A stretch of DNA of 64,000 nucleotides from Blastochloris sulfoviridis. Lineage in GTDB: Bacteria > Pseudomonadota > Alphaproteobacteria > Rhizobiales > Xanthobacteraceae. Location: positions 44,241-108,240 of the forward strand of contig NZ_VWPL01000012.1 in the NCBI RefSeq assembly GCF_008630065.1, given 5' to 3'. Positions 48,728 to 59,887 of this stretch are shown here, piece after piece. The position numbers were made by a program, and so were the translations under genes. Within the stretch, counting starts at the first letter, position 1. Each line of letters opens with the position of its first letter. Under the pieces are notes generated by a model that was not told the origin of the DNA, did no database searches, and worked only from the letters and a program-made list of their open reading frames with translations.

Positions 48728-49855
48728 TCACAGCCCGCGAGCGATGACGATGCGCTGCACATCGGATGTGCCCTCATAGATCTGGCACACCCGCACGTCG
48801 CGATAGATGCGCTCGACCGGGAAGTCCTTGAGATAGCCGTAGCCGCCGAGCGTCTGGATCGCCGCCGAGCACACCGCTTCCGCCGTTTCCGATGCGAACA
48901 GTTTCGCCATCGACGCCTCGGTGAGGCAGGGCAGGCCGGCCTCGCGCAAGGATGCGGCATGCAGCACCATCTCGCGGGCGGCGGCGATGCGGGTCGCCAT
49001 GTCGGCGAGGCGGAAGGCCACCGCCTGGTGCTCGATGATCGGCTTGCCGAAGGTGACGCGCTCCTTCGCATAGTCGCGCGCGGCCTCGAACGCGGCGCGC
49101 GCCATGCCCACCGCCTGCGACGCGATGCCGATGCGCCCGCCCTCCAAATTGGCCAGCGCGATCTTCAGCCCCTCGCCCTCGGCGCCGAGCCGCAGATCGG
49201 CTGGGATCCGCATGTCGTTGAAGGCGAGCTGGCAGGTGTCCGACGCGTGCTGGCCGAGCTTTTCCTCCACCCGCACCACCTCGTAGCCCGGCGTGTCGGT
49301 CGGCACGATGAAGGCGGTGATGCCCTTCTTGCCGGCCGTGGGATCGGTGACGGCGAAGGCGATGATGAGCTGGCCGTTCTTGCCCGACGTGATGAACTGC
49401 TTGGAGCCCGACAGCACATAGTGGTCGCCGTCGCGCCGCGCCTTGCAGCGCAGCGCCGAGGCGTCGGAGCCGGCCTGCGGCTCGGTCAGCGCGAAGCCGC
49501 CGATCCATTCGCCGCTGGCGAGCCTGGGCAGGAAGCGCTCTTTCTGCGCCTCGGTGCCGAACTTGAGGATCGGCATGCAGGCGACCGACGAATGCACGCT
49601 GACAATGGTCGAGCAGGCGCCGTCGCCGGCGGCGATCTCCTCCAGCGCCAGCGTATAGGCCACCATGCCGGTGTCGGACCCGCCATAGGCTTCCGGCACC
49701 AGCATGCCGAGAAAGCCGAGCTCGCCCATCTCCTTGAGTTCCGCCCTGGGGAAGGCGTGCGCGGCGTCGCGCGCCGCGGCGGTGGGAGCCAGCCGCTCGC
49801 GGGCGAAATCGCGGGCGGTGTCGCGGATCTGGGTCTGGATGTCGGTGAGGATCAT
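48728..49855 (-). CDS. Acyl-CoA dehydrogenase
   Basis: 375 residues, the usual length for short-chain and branched-chain enzymes. [12 protein letters not shown] and [10 protein letters not shown] contact FAD, and [23 protein letters not shown] plus [20 protein letters not shown] are C-terminal domain signatures. The catalytic base is Glu361 in [10 protein letters not shown]. It oxidises acyl-CoA to enoyl-CoA and feeds ETF. The Glu position suggests butyryl- or isobutyryl-type rather than isovaleryl-type substrates. It is separated from the thiolase gene by repeat copy C, so it may have its own promoter. Confidence 0.93.
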   Translation of the reverse strand: MILTDIQTQIRDTARDFARERLAPTAAARDAAHAFPRAELKEMGELGFLGMLVPEAYGGSDTGMVAYTLALEEIAAGDGACSTIVSVHSSVACMPILKFGTEAQKERFLPRLASGEWIGGFALTEPQAGSDASALRCKARRDGDHYVLSGSKQFITSGKNGQLIIAFAVTDPTAGKKGITAFIVPTDTPGYEVVRVEEKLGQHASDTCQLAFNDMRIPADLRLGAEGEGLKIALANLEGGRIGIASQAVGMARAAFEAARDYAKERVTFGKPIIEHQAVAFRLADMATRIAAAREMVLHAASLREAGLPCLTEASMAKLFASETAEAVCSAAIQTLGGYGYLKDFPVERIYRDVRVCQIYEGTSDVQRIVIARGL

Positions 49856-49891
49856 CGTAATCGATTCCGGCCCAACGGCGCGGCTCCCGTT

Positions 49892-50082
49892 TTCCCTCTC
49901 CCACCCGGGCCGCGCTTGCGCGCGCCCGGGCGCAGGCTCTTGCGGGAGAGGGTGCCGAGTGATCGAAGATCACGAGGCGGGTGAGGGGTGAAATCGAGCC
50001 GGCTTGAAGTTACCCCTCACCCGGCTCGACCTCGCTATCAGCTCGGTCTCGCCACCCTCTCCCGCAAGGGGAGAGGGGAAGA
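49892..50082. repeat. Paired-palindrome intergenic repeat, copy C, with insertion in the left arm
   Basis: The arms and conserved GGGTGAGGGGTGA are as in the other copies. The left hairpin CCCTCTCC..CTTGCGGGAGAGGG is interrupted by about 35 bp (roughly 49904-49938) that are themselves palindromic (CCCGGGC..GCGCCCGGG). It lies between the acyl-CoA dehydrogenase and thiolase genes. Confidence 0.8.
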
Positions 50083-50141
50083 ACGCTGCTCCCGATCGGC
50101 CGTGTTTCGAGCCGATCAAACGGCCCAACAAGGTTGCAGGT

Positions 50142-51341
50142 TCAATTCAGCCGCTCGATGGCGACCGCGGTGGCCTCGCCGCCGCCGATGCAGATCGCGG
50201 CGACGCCGCGCTTGGCATCGTATTTCTCGAGCGCCGCGAGCAGCGTGACCAGGATGCGCGCGCCCGACGCGCCGATGGGGTGGCCGAGCGCGCAGGCGCC
50301 GCCATGGACATTGACCTTGTCGTGCGGCAGGCCGAGATCGTGCATCGCGGCCAGCACCACCACCGCGAACGCCTCGTTGATTTCGAACAGATCGACCTCA
50401 TTGAGGTCCCAGCCGGTGCGTTCACTGAGCCTCCGCATGGCGCCGACTGGCGCGGTCGGAAACAGGTTCGGCGCGTGGGCAAAGGTGGCGTGGCCGACAA
50501 TGATGGCGCGTGGCGTCAGGCCGCGCTTCTCGGCTTCCGAGCGGCGCATCAGCACCAGCGCGGCGGCGCCGTCCGAGATCGAGGAGGAGTTCGCCGCCGT
50601 CACCGTGCCGCCGTCGCGGAAGGCGGGCTTCAGCGTCGGAATCTTGTCGAGCCTCGCCTTCAGCGGCTGCTCGTCGGTGGCGATGGTGGCTTCCGCCTTG
50701 CCGGCCTTCACCGTCACCGGCACCACCTCGCGGGCGAAGGTGCCGTCGGTGATCGCGGTCTGGGCGCGGGTGAGCGAGGCGATGGCGAAGTTGTCCTGCA
50801 CCGCGCGGGTGAACTGGTAGGTCTGGGCGCAGTCCTCGGCGAACGTGCCCATCAGCCGGCCCTTGTCGTAGGCGTCCTCCAGGCCGTCGAGGAACATGTG
50901 GTCGAGCACCCGGCCGTGGCCCATGCGATAGCCTGAGCGGGCGCGGTCGAGCAGGTAGGGCGCATTCGTCATGCTCTCCATGCCGCCGGCCACCGCCACC
51001 GACGCGTTGCCGGCGAGGAGAAGATCGTTGGCGAGCATGGCCGCCTTCATGCCCGAGCCGCACATCTTGTTGAGGGTGGTGCAGCCGGTTGCGAGCGGCA
51101 GGCCGGCGCCGAGCGCCGCCTGCCGCGCCGGTGCCTGACCCTGGCCGGCCGGCAGCACGCAGCCGAACAGCACCTCCTCGATGGCGTCGGGCGTGAGCCC
51201 CGCGCGCGCCACCGCCGCCTTGATGGCGGCGGCGCCGAGCTGGGACGCGGAGGCGTCCTTCAGCTCGCCCTGGAAGCCGCCCATCGGCGTGCGCGCGGAA
51301 CCGACGATGACGACGGGGTCGACAACGGGGGTGTGGCTCAT
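50142..51341 (-). CDS. Acetyl-CoA C-acetyltransferase (thiolase)
   Basis: 399 residues. Cys94 (NKMCGSGMKA) is the acyl acceptor. GGACALGHPIGASG contains His354, and AICIGGGEATA contains Cys384, the base. It condenses two acetyl-CoA or cleaves 3-ketoacyl-CoA. GQGQAPARQAALGAGLP is the biosynthetic-type loop, which fits phaA/atoB-like enzymes. It is flanked on both sides by paired-palindrome repeats. Confidence 0.95.
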   Translation of the reverse strand: MSHTPVVDPVVIVGSARTPMGGFQGELKDASASQLGAAAIKAAVARAGLTPDAIEEVLFGCVLPAGQGQAPARQAALGAGLPLATGCTTLNKMCGSGMKAAMLANDLLLAGNASVAVAGGMESMTNAPYLLDRARSGYRMGHGRVLDHMFLDGLEDAYDKGRLMGTFAEDCAQTYQFTRAVQDNFAIASLTRAQTAITDGTFAREVVPVTVKAGKAEATIATDEQPLKARLDKIPTLKPAFRDGGTVTAANSSSISDGAAALVLMRRSEAEKRGLTPRAIIVGHATFAHAPNLFPTAPVGAMRRLSERTGWDLNEVDLFEINEAFAVVVLAAMHDLGLPHDKVNVHGGACALGHPIGASGARILVTLLAALEKYDAKRGVAAICIGGGEATAVAIERLN

Positions 51342-51409
51342 GGCAGTCCTCCCGAGACTTGGCTTATTATCGATTCACACAGTTTCGGATGATCCGCTCG
51401 GCCTTCTTC

Positions 51410-51562
51410 TTCCCTCTCCCCTTGTGGGAGAGGGTGGCGAGGATGAGCGAAGCGAATTCCGAGCCGGGTGAGGGGTGATTCACCCTGCGCCGAGACGTCA
51501 CCCCTCACCCGCCTCGCGATCTTATCGATCGCTCGGCACCCTCTCCCACAAGGGGAGAGGGA
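51410..51562. repeat. Paired-palindrome intergenic repeat, copy D
   Basis: Two opposite arms with stem CCCTCTCCC..GGGAGAGGG and CTTGTG/CACAAG loops. The loop change G to T/A is matched in both arms, which suggests pairing of the two arms is under selection or that one arm is copied from the other. It lies between the short-chain dehydrogenase and thiolase genes. Confidence 0.85.
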
Positions 51563-51629
51563 AAAAGGCGCGTCTCGCGATCAACGTCCGTTCCAAGCCG
51601 ATCATCCGGAAACCGTGTCATTCAAAATG

Positions 51630-52397
51630 TCAGCGCGCGGCCATGCGCAGCGCGCCGTCGATGCGGATCACCTCGCCGTTCAGCATGGTGTTCTCACAGA
51701 TGTGGCACACCAAAGCGGCGAACTCGGCCGGGCGGCCCATGCGCGGCGGGAACGGTACGCTTTTCCCCAGCGCATCCTGCACCTCCTGCGGCATGCCGGC
51801 GATCATCGGGGTCTCGAAGATGCCCGGCGCGATCGTCACCACGCGGATGCCATGGCGGGCAAGCTCGCGCGCCACCGGCAGCGTGAGGCCGGCGACGCCG
51901 GCCTTGGAGGCGGCGTAGGCGGCCTGGCCGATCTGGCCCTCATAGGCCGCGATCGACGCGGTGCTGATGATGATGCCGCGCTCGCCCTCGGCGTCGGGCG
52001 CCTCCTTGATGATCGCCTCGGCGGCAAGCCGGATCATGTTGAAGGTGCCGATCAGATTGATGGCGATGGTGCGGGCGAAGCTCTCCAGCTTGTGGGGTCC
52101 CTCGCGGCCCACCACCTTCTCGCTGGGGGCCACGCCGGCGCAGCTCACGAGGCCGTGGAGGTGCCCGAAGGCGTCCTGTGCCAGCTTCACCGCCGCCTCG
52201 CCGTCCTCAGGCTTGGTCACGTCGGCGACGAGAAAGCGGAAGGGCGCCCCCAGCTCGGCGGCCAGCGCCGCGCCGGCCGCCTGATTGAGGTCGAGCCCCA
52301 CCACCTTGGCGCCTGCGGCAACCAGCGCGCGGGCGGTGGCCGCACCGAGCCCGGAGCCGGCGCCGGTGACGAGAAAGACGCGATCCCTGATATCCAT
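51630..52397 (-). CDS. Short-chain dehydrogenase, 3-hydroxyacyl-CoA dehydrogenase type
   Basis: 255 residues. TGAGSGLG at 11-18 binds the dinucleotide, Asp at 36 (VGLDLN) favours NAD, the catalytic set is Ser (STAS, about 145-148) and YAASK (161-165). HSD10-like features are the ending [22 protein letters not shown] and the [10 protein letters not shown] segment. It probably oxidises 3-hydroxy(2-methyl)acyl-CoA in the same degradation route as its neighbours. The acyl-CoA synthetase gene ends 71 bp upstream on the same strand. Confidence 0.9.
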   Translation of the reverse strand: MDIRDRVFLVTGAGSGLGAATARALVAAGAKVVGLDLNQAAGAALAAELGAPFRFLVADVTKPEDGEAAVKLAQDAFGHLHGLVSCAGVAPSEKVVGREGPHKLESFARTIAINLIGTFNMIRLAAEAIIKEAPDAEGERGIIISTASIAAYEGQIGQAAYAASKAGVAGLTLPVARELARHGIRVVTIAPGIFETPMIAGMPQEVQDALGKSVPFPPRMGRPAEFAALVCHICENTMLNGEVIRIDGALRMAAR

Positions 52398-52468
52398 GAT
52401 TCCGAGTTCGATTCCGATTTCGGTTTGACGTTGCTTCGTCCGGGTCCGATGGGTCCGCTGACGCCCGG

Positions 52469-54148
52469 TCAGGCGGCCGCGTCCTTGTCGGGCGAGGTTT
52501 CGCGCTTGCGCAGCACGAAGCGCTGCAGCTTGCCGCTCGGCGTCTTGGGCAACTGCTCCAGGAACTCGATCTCGCGCGGATAGGCGTGGGCCGAGAGGCG
52601 CTTCTTGACGTACTGGCGCAGGTCCTCGGCAAGCTGCTCGTTGCCCTGGACGTCCTTGGCCAGCACCACATAGGCCTTGACGATCTCGGTGCGCTCGGGA
52701 TCGGGCTTGCCGATCACCGCCGCCTCGATCACCGCCGGATGCTCGATCAGCGCGCTCTCGACGTCGAACGGACCGATGCGGTAGCCCGACGAGGTGATGA
52801 CGTCGTCGGCGCGGCCGACGAAGCTGATCGAGCCGTCGGGCTCCAGCTCCACCGTGTCGCCGGTGCGATAGTAGCCGCCGGCGATCGCCGGGGTCTCCTG
52901 CTGCCAGTAGCCGGAGAACCACATCAGGGGCGAGTTGTTCAGATCGACCGCGAGGACGCCCGGCACGTTCGGCCCAAGCTCGCGGCTTTCGTCGTCCAGC
53001 ACCGCGACGCGGAAGCCGGGCATCGGCATGCCGGCCGAGCCGGGATGGACCACGTGGCGCAGGCGGTGGTGGTTGTTGACCACCATGCCAAGCTCGGTCT
53101 GGCCGTAATGATCAAAGATCGGCGCCGCCAGATGCTCGGCGAACCAGCGGATCACCTCGGGGTTCAGCGGCTCGCCGGCGCTGGAGACGGCGCGAAGCTG
53201 GCCCTTGACGCCGGCGGCGGCCTCCGGCCCCGCGGCGATCAGCAGCCGGTAGGCGGTCGGCGCGCCGGCGAGGTTGGTGATGCCGTGGCGCTTGATGATC
53301 GAATAGGTGCTCTCCGCCGTGAACGGCCCCTCATAGAAGGTGGTGGCGTGGCCGAGCAGCAGCGGGCCGGTGACGGCGTAATAGAGGCCATAGGCCCAGC
53401 CGGGATCGGCGATGTTCCAGAACTTGTCCTCGGGCCGCAGGCCCACCGCGTCGCGCAGGTAGGAATAGAACGCCGGCAGGGCCTTCAGCGGCACCGGCAC
53501 GCCCTTGGGCAGGCCGGTGGTGCCCGAGGTCGACATCATCAGGAAGAGGTCGTCGGCCTTGCGCAGCACCGGCGCGAAGGTCGCGGACGCCGCCGCGGTC
53601 TCGGCGCGGACGTCGAGGTCGCCGGGGCGCACGCTCTCGCCGGGGCGGGTGACCACCGCCACCGCCGGGCAGCCGGCGACATCGTCGAGCTTGGCGCGGT
53701 TGGCGTTGTCGGTGACGACGAGCTTCGCCGCGCTCATCTTCAGCCGGTGCTCGATCGCCTTGGGGCCGAAGGCGGTGAACAGCGGCTGGTAGACGGCGCC
53801 GGCCCGCCAGGTGCCGAGGATGGTGGCGAGCAGCTCGGGCGTCCGTGGCAGCATGCCGGCCACCACGTCGCCGGGCCTGACGCCCTGGGCCGCGAGCAGG
53901 TTGGCGACGCGCGCCGACTGGTCCTTCATCTCGGCGAAGGTGAAGGTGGCTCTGCGGCCGTCCTGGCCTTCCCATTCCAGCGCGATGCCGCCACCCGCGA
54001 CGTGGCGGTCGCAGCACGCGACGCAGACATTGAGGCCGGTCTCGAGGCTGCCCGCGAACAGGCGGTCGAAATCCGCCAGCCGGAACCGGGCGACGGCATC
54101 GGCATAGTCGGCCACCCCGGTGGCCGCACGATCAGTGGCGTTGCTCAT
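52469..54148 (-). CDS. AMP-forming acyl-CoA synthetase
   Basis: 559 residues. [11 protein letters not shown] at 206-216 is the AMP-binding P-loop. [16 protein letters not shown] and [20 protein letters not shown] follow, and PSGKLQRF carries the catalytic Lys540. The closest kind is medium-chain or propionate/acetate-like synthetases. ATG 54148 has GGAGGG upstream. The start is divergent from an AraC-type regulator gene 164 bp away, which may control it. Confidence 0.93.
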   Translation of the reverse strand: MSNATDRAATGVADYADAVARFRLADFDRLFAGSLETGLNVCVACCDRHVAGGGIALEWEGQDGRRATFTFAEMKDQSARVANLLAAQGVRPGDVVAGMLPRTPELLATILGTWRAGAVYQPLFTAFGPKAIEHRLKMSAAKLVVTDNANRAKLDDVAGCPAVAVVTRPGESVRPGDLDVRAETAAASATFAPVLRKADDLFLMMSTSGTTGLPKGVPVPLKALPAFYSYLRDAVGLRPEDKFWNIADPGWAYGLYYAVTGPLLLGHATTFYEGPFTAESTYSIIKRHGITNLAGAPTAYRLLIAAGPEAAAGVKGQLRAVSSAGEPLNPEVIRWFAEHLAAPIFDHYGQTELGMVVNNHHRLRHVVHPGSAGMPMPGFRVAVLDDESRELGPNVPGVLAVDLNNSPLMWFSGYWQQETPAIAGGYYRTGDTVELEPDGSISFVGRADDVITSSGYRIGPFDVESALIEHPAVIEAAVIGKPDPERTEIVKAYVVLAKDVQGNEQLAEDLRQYVKKRLSAHAYPREIEFLEQLPKTPSGKLQRFVLRKRETSPDKDAAA

Positions 54149-54243
54149 GGTGCTTCCCTCCTCGCCCTTCTTGGTTGGTGTTCGGCGGGCGTCGGATCTC
54201 GGTTCGACGGTTTCGTCTGGCCCGATTAGGCCGCAAAGCCGTG

Positions 54244-54290
54244 TGGCAAACCAGGACCAAATCGTCTTAAGTTCGTGATCGGTTTTGCCA
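54244..54290. promoter_or_regulatory. Imperfect inverted repeat before the AraC-type gene
   Basis: TGGCAAACC (54244-54252) and GGTTTTGCCA (54281-54290) match as an inverted repeat with one extra base. It is in the divergent control region of the acyl-CoA synthetase and AraC-type genes and could be an operator. Confidence 0.35.
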
Positions 54291-54312
54291 TGTCGCCGGG
54301 AGGGGCCGAACC

Positions 54313-55305
54313 GTGGAGCCGCGGACGATCTCACCTCTGTTCGTGGACGAGGCGGTGGACTGCCTGCGCCGGGCGGGCATCGCGCCGGGGCCGGTGCTGG
54401 CCGCGGCCGGCCTGCCCGAGGCGGTGCGCGAGCCGCTGTCGGCCGAGCGGTACGGCGCGCTGTGGCTGGCGGTGTCGGCGGCGATGGACGACGAGTTCTT
54501 CGGCCTCGGCGGGCGGCCGATGCGGCCGGGCTCGTTCACCCTGCTCTGCCACGCGGTGCTGCACGCCGGCACGCTGGAGCAGGCGCTGAACCGTGCGTTG
54601 CGCTTCCTCCGGGTGACGCTGGAGGATCCGTGCGGGGCGCTGACGGTCGACGGCAGCCTCGCCCGGATCGTGCTGACCGACAGGGGGGCGCCGCGCTCGG
54701 CCTTCGCCTACCGCACCTTCTGGATCGTCCTGCACGGCGTCGCCTGCTGGCTGGTGGGCCGGCGCATCCCGCTGCGCAGCGTCGATTTCGTCTGCGGCCC
54801 GCCGCTCTATGCCGCCGACTACCGGCTGTTCTTCGGCGCGCCGGTGCGCTTCGGCCAGCCGCAAAGCGCGCTGACGTTCGATGCCGCCTACCTGAAGCTG
54901 CCCACCATGCGCACCGAGCGGTCGCTCAAGGAGTTCCTGCGCCGGGCGCCGGCCAACATCCTGGTGCGCTACCGCCACGATGCCGGCCTGGTCGCCACCA
55001 TCCGCGCCCGGCTGCGCGCGCTGCCGCCGACCGCGTGGCCGGACTTCGAGACGCTGGCGAGAGAGATGAAGATGCCGGCCTCGACGCTGCGCCGGCAGTT
55101 GCGCGCCGAGGGTCAGACCTACCGCACCATCAAGGACGAGATCCGCCGGGCGCTCGCCATCCGCTGGCTGGCGGCCAACGACAAGCCGGTGGGCGACATC
55201 GCCGCCGAACTGGGCTTCACCGAACCCAGCGCCTTTCACCGCGCCTTCCGCAAATGGATGGCCAAGAGTCCCGGCGCCTTCCGCCGCGAAGCGCTGGAAA
55301 TCTGA
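54313..55305 (+). CDS. AraC-family regulator (OruR type)
   Basis: 330 residues. The N-terminal 200 residues resemble the arabinose-binding-like domain of OruR-type regulators (MRPGSFTLLCHAVLHAGTLEQALNRA, FHRFW-like FRTFW, DYRLFFGAPVRFGQ). The C-terminal AraC DNA-binding domain has MKMPASTLRRQLRAEGQTYRTIKDEIRRALA and IAAELGFTEPSAFHRAFRKWMAKSPGAFR. It is divergent from acyl-CoA synthetase, so it is a likely activator of that gene set. GTG start. Confidence 0.92.
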   Translation: MEPRTISPLFVDEAVDCLRRAGIAPGPVLAAAGLPEAVREPLSAERYGALWLAVSAAMDDEFFGLGGRPMRPGSFTLLCHAVLHAGTLEQALNRALRFLRVTLEDPCGALTVDGSLARIVLTDRGAPRSAFAYRTFWIVLHGVACWLVGRRIPLRSVDFVCGPPLYAADYRLFFGAPVRFGQPQSALTFDAAYLKLPTMRTERSLKEFLRRAPANILVRYRHDAGLVATIRARLRALPPTAWPDFETLAREMKMPASTLRRQLRAEGQTYRTIKDEIRRALAIRWLAANDKPVGDIAAELGFTEPSAFHRAFRKWMAKSPGAFRREALEI

Positions 55306-55438
55306 AGTCCTCTCCGAAAGCGTGGAGGCCGCGTCTGCGAATGCCGCTGTCGTGCCCTAGACTCTGGTGTGAGGGCGAATCGTCCGTCGTCCGATCCGCG
55401 TCCATCCGGCCGGCTCATGCCCGAACTCGGAGACCGTC

Positions 55439-56512
55439 ATGATGCATCTGCGCCGATCGACCCGCTGGCCAGGCCCGGTGCGCGGCGTGCTGGCATATAG
55501 CCTCGTGCTGGCCGCCACCCTGCTGGCGGCGATCCCATTCGGCCATGCCCAGCGCGCGCCGGCGGTTGCGATCACCAATGTGTCGTACGATCCGACGCGC
55601 GAGCTCTACAAGGCGATCAACGAGGCGTTTGCCAAGGAGTGGCTGGCGCGGACCGGCCAGACGGTGACCATCCGCACCTCGCACGGCGGCTCGGGGCGGC
55701 AGGCGCGCACGGTGATCGACGGGCTGCAGGCGGACGTGGTGACGCTGGCGCTGGCCGCCGACATCGACGCGATCGCGCAGCGGGCGAAACTGCTGCCGGC
55801 CGACTGGCAGGCGCGGCTGCCCAACAATTCCTCGCCCTACACCTCGACCATCGTGTTCCTGGTGCGCAAGGGCAACCCCAAGGGCATCCGGGACTGGGAC
55901 GACCTTGCGCGGCCCGGCGTCGCGGTGATCACCCCCAACCCCAAGACCTCGGGCGGGGCGCGCTGGAACTACCTCGCCGCCTGGGCGTTCGAACTCGACC
56001 GCACCAAGGATCCCGCCAAGGCGAAGGCGTTCGTCGAGGCGATCTATCGCAACGTCCCGGTGCTCGACACCGGCGCGCGCGGCTCGACCACCACGTTTGT
56101 GCAGCGCGGGATCGGCGACGTGTTCATCTCCTGGGAGAACGAAGCCCATCTCGCGCTCGCCGAATTCGGCGCCGACAGGATCGACATCGTCTATCCGTCG
56201 CTGTCGATCCTGGCCGAGCCGCCGGTGGCGCTGGTCGACGCGGTGGTCGACCGGCGCGGCACCCGCAAGCTGGCCGAGGCCTATCTCGACTTCCTCTACG
56301 CGCCCACAGCCCAGCGCATCGTCGCCGCCAATTTCTACCGGCCCTTCAGGCCGGAGGCGGCCGACCCCGCCGACCTCGCCCGCTTCCCGCGCCTCAAGCT
56401 GGTGACGATCGACGCGGTGTTCGGCGGCTGGGCCAAGGCGCAAGGAGAGCATTTCGCCGAGGGCGGCGTGTTCGACCGGATCTACCGGCCCGGAGGCTCG
56501 TTCGCGCGATGA
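55439..56512 (+). CDS. sbp: Sulfate ABC transporter, substrate-binding protein
   Basis: 357 residues. A signal peptide of about 38 residues ends [50 protein letters not shown], and [16 protein letters not shown] are sulfate-binding protein signatures. [26 protein letters not shown] follows. It captures sulfate, or thiosulfate, in the periplasm. The stop overlaps the cysT ATG (ATGA). Confidence 0.95.
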   Translation: MMHLRRSTRWPGPVRGVLAYSLVLAATLLAAIPFGHAQRAPAVAITNVSYDPTRELYKAINEAFAKEWLARTGQTVTIRTSHGGSGRQARTVIDGLQADVVTLALAADIDAIAQRAKLLPADWQARLPNNSSPYTSTIVFLVRKGNPKGIRDWDDLARPGVAVITPNPKTSGGARWNYLAAWAFELDRTKDPAKAKAFVEAIYRNVPVLDTGARGSTTTFVQRGIGDVFISWENEAHLALAEFGADRIDIVYPSLSILAEPPVALVDAVVDRRGTRKLAEAYLDFLYAPTAQRIVAANFYRPFRPEAADPADLARFPRLKLVTIDAVFGGWAKAQGEHFAEGGVFDRIYRPGGSFAR

Positions 56513-57366
56513 GCCTTGCCACCCACGCCACGACGTTCCGCTTCCGCCAGCCCAGCGCGTTGCCGGGATTCGGCCTGACCTTCGGCTTCGCCGTCACCTA
56601 CCTGTCGCTGATCGTGCTGATCCCGCTCGGCGTTCTCGTGGCGCGCGCAAGCGGGCTCGGCCTCGAGGGCCTGTGGCAGACCGCGACCTCGCCGCGCGTG
56701 CTGGCGGCGCTCAAGCTGTCGTTCGGCGTGTCGTTCGCGGCCGCCGCGGTCAATGCGGTGGCGGGCCTCGTCGTCGCCTGGGTGCTGACGCGCTATGCGT
56801 TTCCCGGCCGGCGGCTGCTCGACGCCATCGTCGACCTGCCGTTCGCGCTGCCGACCGCGGTCGCCGGCATCGCGCTGACGGCGATCTATGCCCCCAATGG
56901 CTGGATCGGCGGCCTGCTCGCTCCGCTCGGCGTCAAGGTGGCCTACACGCCGCTCGGCATCTTCGTGGCGCTGGTGTTCATCAGCCTGCCGTTCGTGGTG
57001 CGCACGGTGCAGCCGGTGCTGGCCGATCTCGACCGCGAGATCGAGGAAGCCTCCGCCACGCTCGGCGCCTCGCGGGCGCAGACCGTGCTGCGGGTGATCC
57101 TGCCCAGCCTGTTGCCGGCGGTGCTGACCGGCTTCGCCCTGGCCTTCGGCCGTGCGGTCGGCGAATACGGCTCGGTGATCTTCATCGCCGGCAACATGCC
57201 GTTCGTATCGGAGATCGCGCCGCTCCTCATCGTCATCCAGCTTGAGGAGTTCAATTATGCCGGGGCGACGGCGATCGCCACCATCATGCTGGCGATCGCC
57301 TTCGTCTCGCTCCTGGCGATCAACCTGATCCAGGCGTGGAGCCGGCGGAGGTTCGGTCATGTCTAG
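56509..57366 (+). CDS. cysT: Sulfate ABC transporter permease CysT
   Basis: 285 residues with six membrane helices. [17 protein letters not shown] and [48 protein letters not shown] contain the EAA loop of the CysT/CysU permease. It pairs with CysW. The ATG overlaps sbp. The end overlaps cysW by 8 bp. Confidence 0.95.
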   Translation: MSLATHATTFRFRQPSALPGFGLTFGFAVTYLSLIVLIPLGVLVARASGLGLEGLWQTATSPRVLAALKLSFGVSFAAAAVNAVAGLVVAWVLTRYAFPGRRLLDAIVDLPFALPTAVAGIALTAIYAPNGWIGGLLAPLGVKVAYTPLGIFVALVFISLPFVVRTVQPVLADLDREIEEASATLGASRAQTVLRVILPSLLPAVLTGFALAFGRAVGEYGSVIFIAGNMPFVSEIAPLLIVIQLEEFNYAGATAIATIMLAIAFVSLLAINLIQAWSRRRFGHV

Positions 57367-58261
57367 GACCATGATGCCTGAGACCTCGACGCGCGGCGTT
57401 CCGGCGCCCCCGGCGCCGTCAGCCGCGGTGACCGACGAGGCGCCCCTCACCCGCTGGGTGCTGATCGGCGCGGCGGTGGCGTTCCTGCTGCTGTTCCTGG
57501 TGCTGCCGCTGATCGCCATCTTCGCCGAGGCGCTGCGCCGCGGCATCGCGGCCTATTTCGCCAGCTTCGCCGATCCCGACACCCAGGACGCGATCCGCCT
57601 GACGCTGCTGGTGGCTGCGATCGCCGTGCCGCTGAACGTGGTGTTCGGCATCGCCGCCGCCTGGGCGGTGGCCAAGTTCGACTTCGCCGGCAAGAGCCTC
57701 TTCGTCACCTTCATCGACCTGCCGTTCTCGGTGTCGCCGGTGGTCTCGGGCCTCGTCTTCGTGCTGCTGTTCGGCGCGCACGGGGTGTTCGGCGGCTTCC
57801 TCCAGGCGCACGACATCCGCATCATCTTCGCCGTGCCCGGCATCGTGCTGGCGACGATCTTCGTGACCTTCCCGTTCGTGGCGCGCGAGCTGATCCCGCT
57901 GATGCAGGAGCAGGGCACGGCCGAGGAGGAGGCGGCGCTGACGCTCGGCGCCTCGGGCTTTCGCATGTTTCTCACCGTCACGCTGCCGAACGTGAAATGG
58001 GCGCTGCTCTATGGCGTGCTGCTCGCCAATGCGCGCGCCATGGGCGAGTTCGGCGCGGTGTCGGTGGTGTCGGGCCACATCCGCGGCCTCACCAACACCA
58101 TGCCGCTGCAGGTGGAGATCCTCTACAATGAGTATGCTTTCGTCGGCGCCTTTGCCGTCGCCTCGCTTCTGGCCGGGCTCGCCCTCGTCACCCTCGTCGC
58201 CAAGGCCCTGCTCGAATGGCGTTACGGCGACGCTCTCGCACGAACGCACCGGCACGGGTAG
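57359..58261 (+). CDS. cysW: Sulfate ABC transporter permease CysW
   Basis: 300 residues. [48 protein letters not shown] (EAA loop) and [21 protein letters not shown] are CysW signatures. The N-terminal 35 residues are Pro/Ala-rich and not in most family members. They may be a short extension, since later in-frame starts exist. Confidence 0.94.
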   Translation: MSRTMMPETSTRGVPAPPAPSAAVTDEAPLTRWVLIGAAVAFLLLFLVLPLIAIFAEALRRGIAAYFASFADPDTQDAIRLTLLVAAIAVPLNVVFGIAAAWAVAKFDFAGKSLFVTFIDLPFSVSPVVSGLVFVLLFGAHGVFGGFLQAHDIRIIFAVPGIVLATIFVTFPFVARELIPLMQEQGTAEEEAALTLGASGFRMFLTVTLPNVKWALLYGVLLANARAMGEFGAVSVVSGHIRGLTNTMPLQVEILYNEYAFVGAFAVASLLAGLALVTLVAKALLEWRYGDALARTHRHG

Positions 58262-58271
58262 ACTCGCCACC

Positions 58272-59312
58272 GTGGAGATCAGGGCCGAGGCAATCACCAA
58301 GCGGTTCGGCGAGGCGACCGTGCTGGCGGACGTCGACGTGCACGTGCACGCCGGCGAGCTGGTGGCGCTGCTCGGCCCGTCCGGCTCCGGCAAGACGACG
58401 CTGTTGCGCATCTTCGCCGGGCTGGAGCAGCCCAGCGCCGGGCGCATCCTGCTCGGCGGCGAGGACGCGACGCAGGTGCCGGTGCAGGCGCGCGGCGTCG
58501 GCTTCATGTTCCAGCATTACGCGCTGTTCCGCCATCTCACCGTGGCCGAGAACATCGCCTATGGCCTCAAGGTGCGCCCGCGCGCATCGCGCCCGTCGAA
58601 CGCGGCGATCCGGGCGCGGGTGACGGAGCTTCTCGACCTCGTGCAGCTTCCCGGCCTGGAGCGGCGCTATCCCGCCCAGCTCTCGGGCGGCCAGCGCCAG
58701 CGCGTGGCGCTGGCCCGCGCGCTCGCGGTCGACCCCAAGGTGCTGCTGCTGGATGAGCCGTTCGGCGCGCTCGACGCCCAGGTGCGGCGCGACCTGCGGC
58801 GCTGGCTGCGCGACATCCACGAGCGGACCGGCCACACCACGCTGTTCGTCACCCACGACCAGGACGAGGCGCTGGAGATCGCCGACCGCGTCGCCATCCT
58901 CGACCAGGGCCGGCTGGAGCAGATCGGCACGCCGGACGAGATCTACGAGCATCCGGCCACGGCCTTCGTCGCCGGCTTCATCGGCGAGGCGACGCGGCTG
59001 CCGGTGGAGGCGCGGGGCGGCGTGGTGCGGCTCGGCCCGCACGCGCTGGCGCTGAACGGCACGCGGCTGGCGGACGGGCCGGCATCGCTGTTCGTGCGGC
59101 CGCGCGACTTGGTGCTGGCCGACGATGGCAAAGCGAACGCTTTGCCGGCAAACGTCGTGGCGGTGCGGCGGGCCGGCCCGGCGCGGCGGGCGGAGCTGCA
59201 CCTCGGCGAGGGCCTGCCGACCGTGGAGATGGAACTGCCAGCCGATGCCGTGATCGGCAAGGGCGACGTCGTCCAGGTCGCGCTCACCCGGCTCAGGGTG
59301 TTCGGCGGTTGA
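58272..59312 (+). CDS. cysA: Sulfate ABC transporter ATPase CysA
   Basis: 346 residues from GTG 58272. GPSGSGKTT at 35-43, [48 protein letters not shown] and [13 protein letters not shown] are the ATPase motifs. The C-terminal TOBE-like domain ([12 protein letters not shown]) closes it. It ends 8 bp before the convergent DUF2478 gene, so no terminator is visible between them. Confidence 0.94.
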   Translation: MEIRAEAITKRFGEATVLADVDVHVHAGELVALLGPSGSGKTTLLRIFAGLEQPSAGRILLGGEDATQVPVQARGVGFMFQHYALFRHLTVAENIAYGLKVRPRASRPSNAAIRARVTELLDLVQLPGLERRYPAQLSGGQRQRVALARALAVDPKVLLLDEPFGALDAQVRRDLRRWLRDIHERTGHTTLFVTHDQDEALEIADRVAILDQGRLEQIGTPDEIYEHPATAFVAGFIGEATRLPVEARGGVVRLGPHALALNGTRLADGPASLFVRPRDLVLADDGKANALPANVVAVRRAGPARRAELHLGEGLPTVEMELPADAVIGKGDVVQVALTRLRVFGG

Positions 59313-59320
59313 ACCCGCGC

Positions 59321-59887
59321 TCAGGCCGCGGTGCGCCTAGAGGCCGCGACGCCGTCCCACCACGCTTCGAGTGCCGCGAGATCCGGCGGCACCCACACCG
59401 CAAGCTCGGCCGCGAATGCCTGCCAGACGTCGGCGGCCTTCGGCGACACCACGCAGGCGATCGGCAGGCCCGCCGCCGCCGCGGCGTGGAAGGCCGACAT
59501 CATGCCGCGCCGCGCCACCTCCTGGCCGCCGAACTTGTTCAGCACCACGAGATCGACACCGCCGGCGATCGCCCGTTCCACCGCCGCGCAGGCGCGCGCC
59601 AGGGCGGCGGTGTCGAGGTTGCACGCTTGCGAGCCCGGACCGAGCTCCTGGCGAATGGAGATCACCTCGCCGGTTGAAACGTCGAGCAGGATGCCCTTGC
59701 TGGTGCTGCCCGCACGCGATGCCGGCGGCAGATCGCCAGCCGCAGCGACCACGATGCCGCCAACCCGCACGCCGTCCGCCTTGCGGGCGAGCGCGAAGGC
59801 GCGGAGCGCGTCCGCCGCCATACGATCCTCGCCGCGCACCGCGGCGATGGGGGCAGGGAGCGACCTGTCGCTGGGCATGTCGCGCAT
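59321..59887 (-). CDS. DUF2478 family protein
   Basis: 188 residues from ATG 59887. GGIVVAAAG, LLDVSTGEVISIRQELGPGSQACNLDTAAL, DLVVLNKFGGQE and the C-terminal WEA-like AWWDGVAAS match DUF2478. The fold is related to nucleoside-triphosphatases of the NTPase_1/MobB kind, but no complete P-loop is present. In relatives it lies beside molybdate or nitrogenase genes. Here it is convergent with a sulfate-type transporter. Function unknown. Confidence 0.75.
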   Translation of the reverse strand: MRDMPSDRSLPAPIAAVRGEDRMAADALRAFALARKADGVRVGGIVVAAAGDLPPASRAGSTSKGILLDVSTGEVISIRQELGPGSQACNLDTAALARACAAVERAIAGGVDLVVLNKFGGQEVARRGMMSAFHAAAAAGLPIACVVSPKAADVWQAFAAELAVWVPPDLAALEAWWDGVAASRRTAA

